A stretch of DNA of 5,384 bases from an uncultured Collinsella sp. (lineage in GTDB: Bacteria > Actinomycetota > Coriobacteriia > Coriobacteriales > Coriobacteriaceae), in contig USHZ01000134.1 in the NCBI GenBank assembly GCA_900554595.1, forward strand, positions 1 to 5,384. The letters run 5' to 3'. The translations under genes and the position numbers were made by a program. Shown piece after piece: positions 5,322 to 5,384 of the stretch (its first letter is position 1; every line of letters begins with the position of its first letter). The notes under the pieces were generated by a model. That model was given only the letters and a program-made list of their open reading frames with translations, was not told where the DNA came from and searched no databases.

Positions 5322-5384
5322 GCGCAACGAAAACCATGCCCATGTCGCTATCCGCATCGCCATTTTGCTGCACTGACTTTTCTG

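Larger units (their letters stand above)
4881..5384. other. Gene-poor stretch with short convergent ORFs and repeats
   Basis: No ORF here is convincing as a gene. The part 4881-5060 has a GC-rich hairpin (4925-4933 with 4942-4950) and a 21-bp-spaced direct repeat TTGCATA (4989, 5010). The part 5063-5300 is framed by inverted-repeat arms. A + strand ORF (GTG 5065 to TAA 5236-5238, 57 residues, with LQSGGIAEIDVILGSDV) has a protein-like composition but no ribosome binding site. On the minus strand a frame open from the window edge ends at TAA 5241-5239 (tail VHFWEFSAGRDKCIRTGRI). The two stops abut. Either could be a remnant of a longer gene or chance reading through a repeat. Confidence 0.5.

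Overview
The window is a GC-rich (roughly 60%) bacterial chromosomal segment with closely packed genes, rho-independent terminators and GGAG-type ribosome binding sites. Composition and gene types fit a gut actinobacterium of the Coriobacteriia (Collinsella-like). That placement is inference from general resemblance; nothing here, such as an rRNA, proves it. There is no phage, IS, CRISPR, tRNA or rRNA signature.

Layout, left to right. Positions 1-68 look like the acidic C-terminal tail of an upstream + strand gene, closed by a strong terminator (76-113). A leader of about 150 nt rich in small palindromes precedes two + strand membrane-protein genes. The first is a zinc-ribbon plus Pro/Gln-linker plus DUF4234-type protein (264-941). 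The second is a DUF2752-type protein (about 955-1431). A perfect 17-bp hairpin (1463-1501) ends this pair and faces the convergent minus-strand gene.

Positions 1537-3000 (minus) encode a complete M20D-family metallo-amidohydrolase with all expected metal ligands and an unusual Ala/His-rich C-terminal extension. It is divergent from a complete YtcJ-like amidohydrolase-family-3 enzyme (about 3169-4806, plus); the two share a roughly 170-nt control region. Both enzymes are predicted metal-dependent hydrolases of amide-type bonds, so they may serve one acyl-amino-acid or amide catabolic route, but no substrate can be read from sequence.

The last 500 nt (4881-5384) carry no convincing gene. They start after the terminator of the amidohydrolase, contain a pair of 26-bp imperfect inverted-repeat arms (5063-5088 and 5275-5300) framing 186 nt, two short convergent ORFs whose stop codons abut, and a terminator-like hairpin on the minus strand. 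This looks like an intergenic repeat element or a decayed coding remnant between convergent genes, and it is the least explained part of the window.
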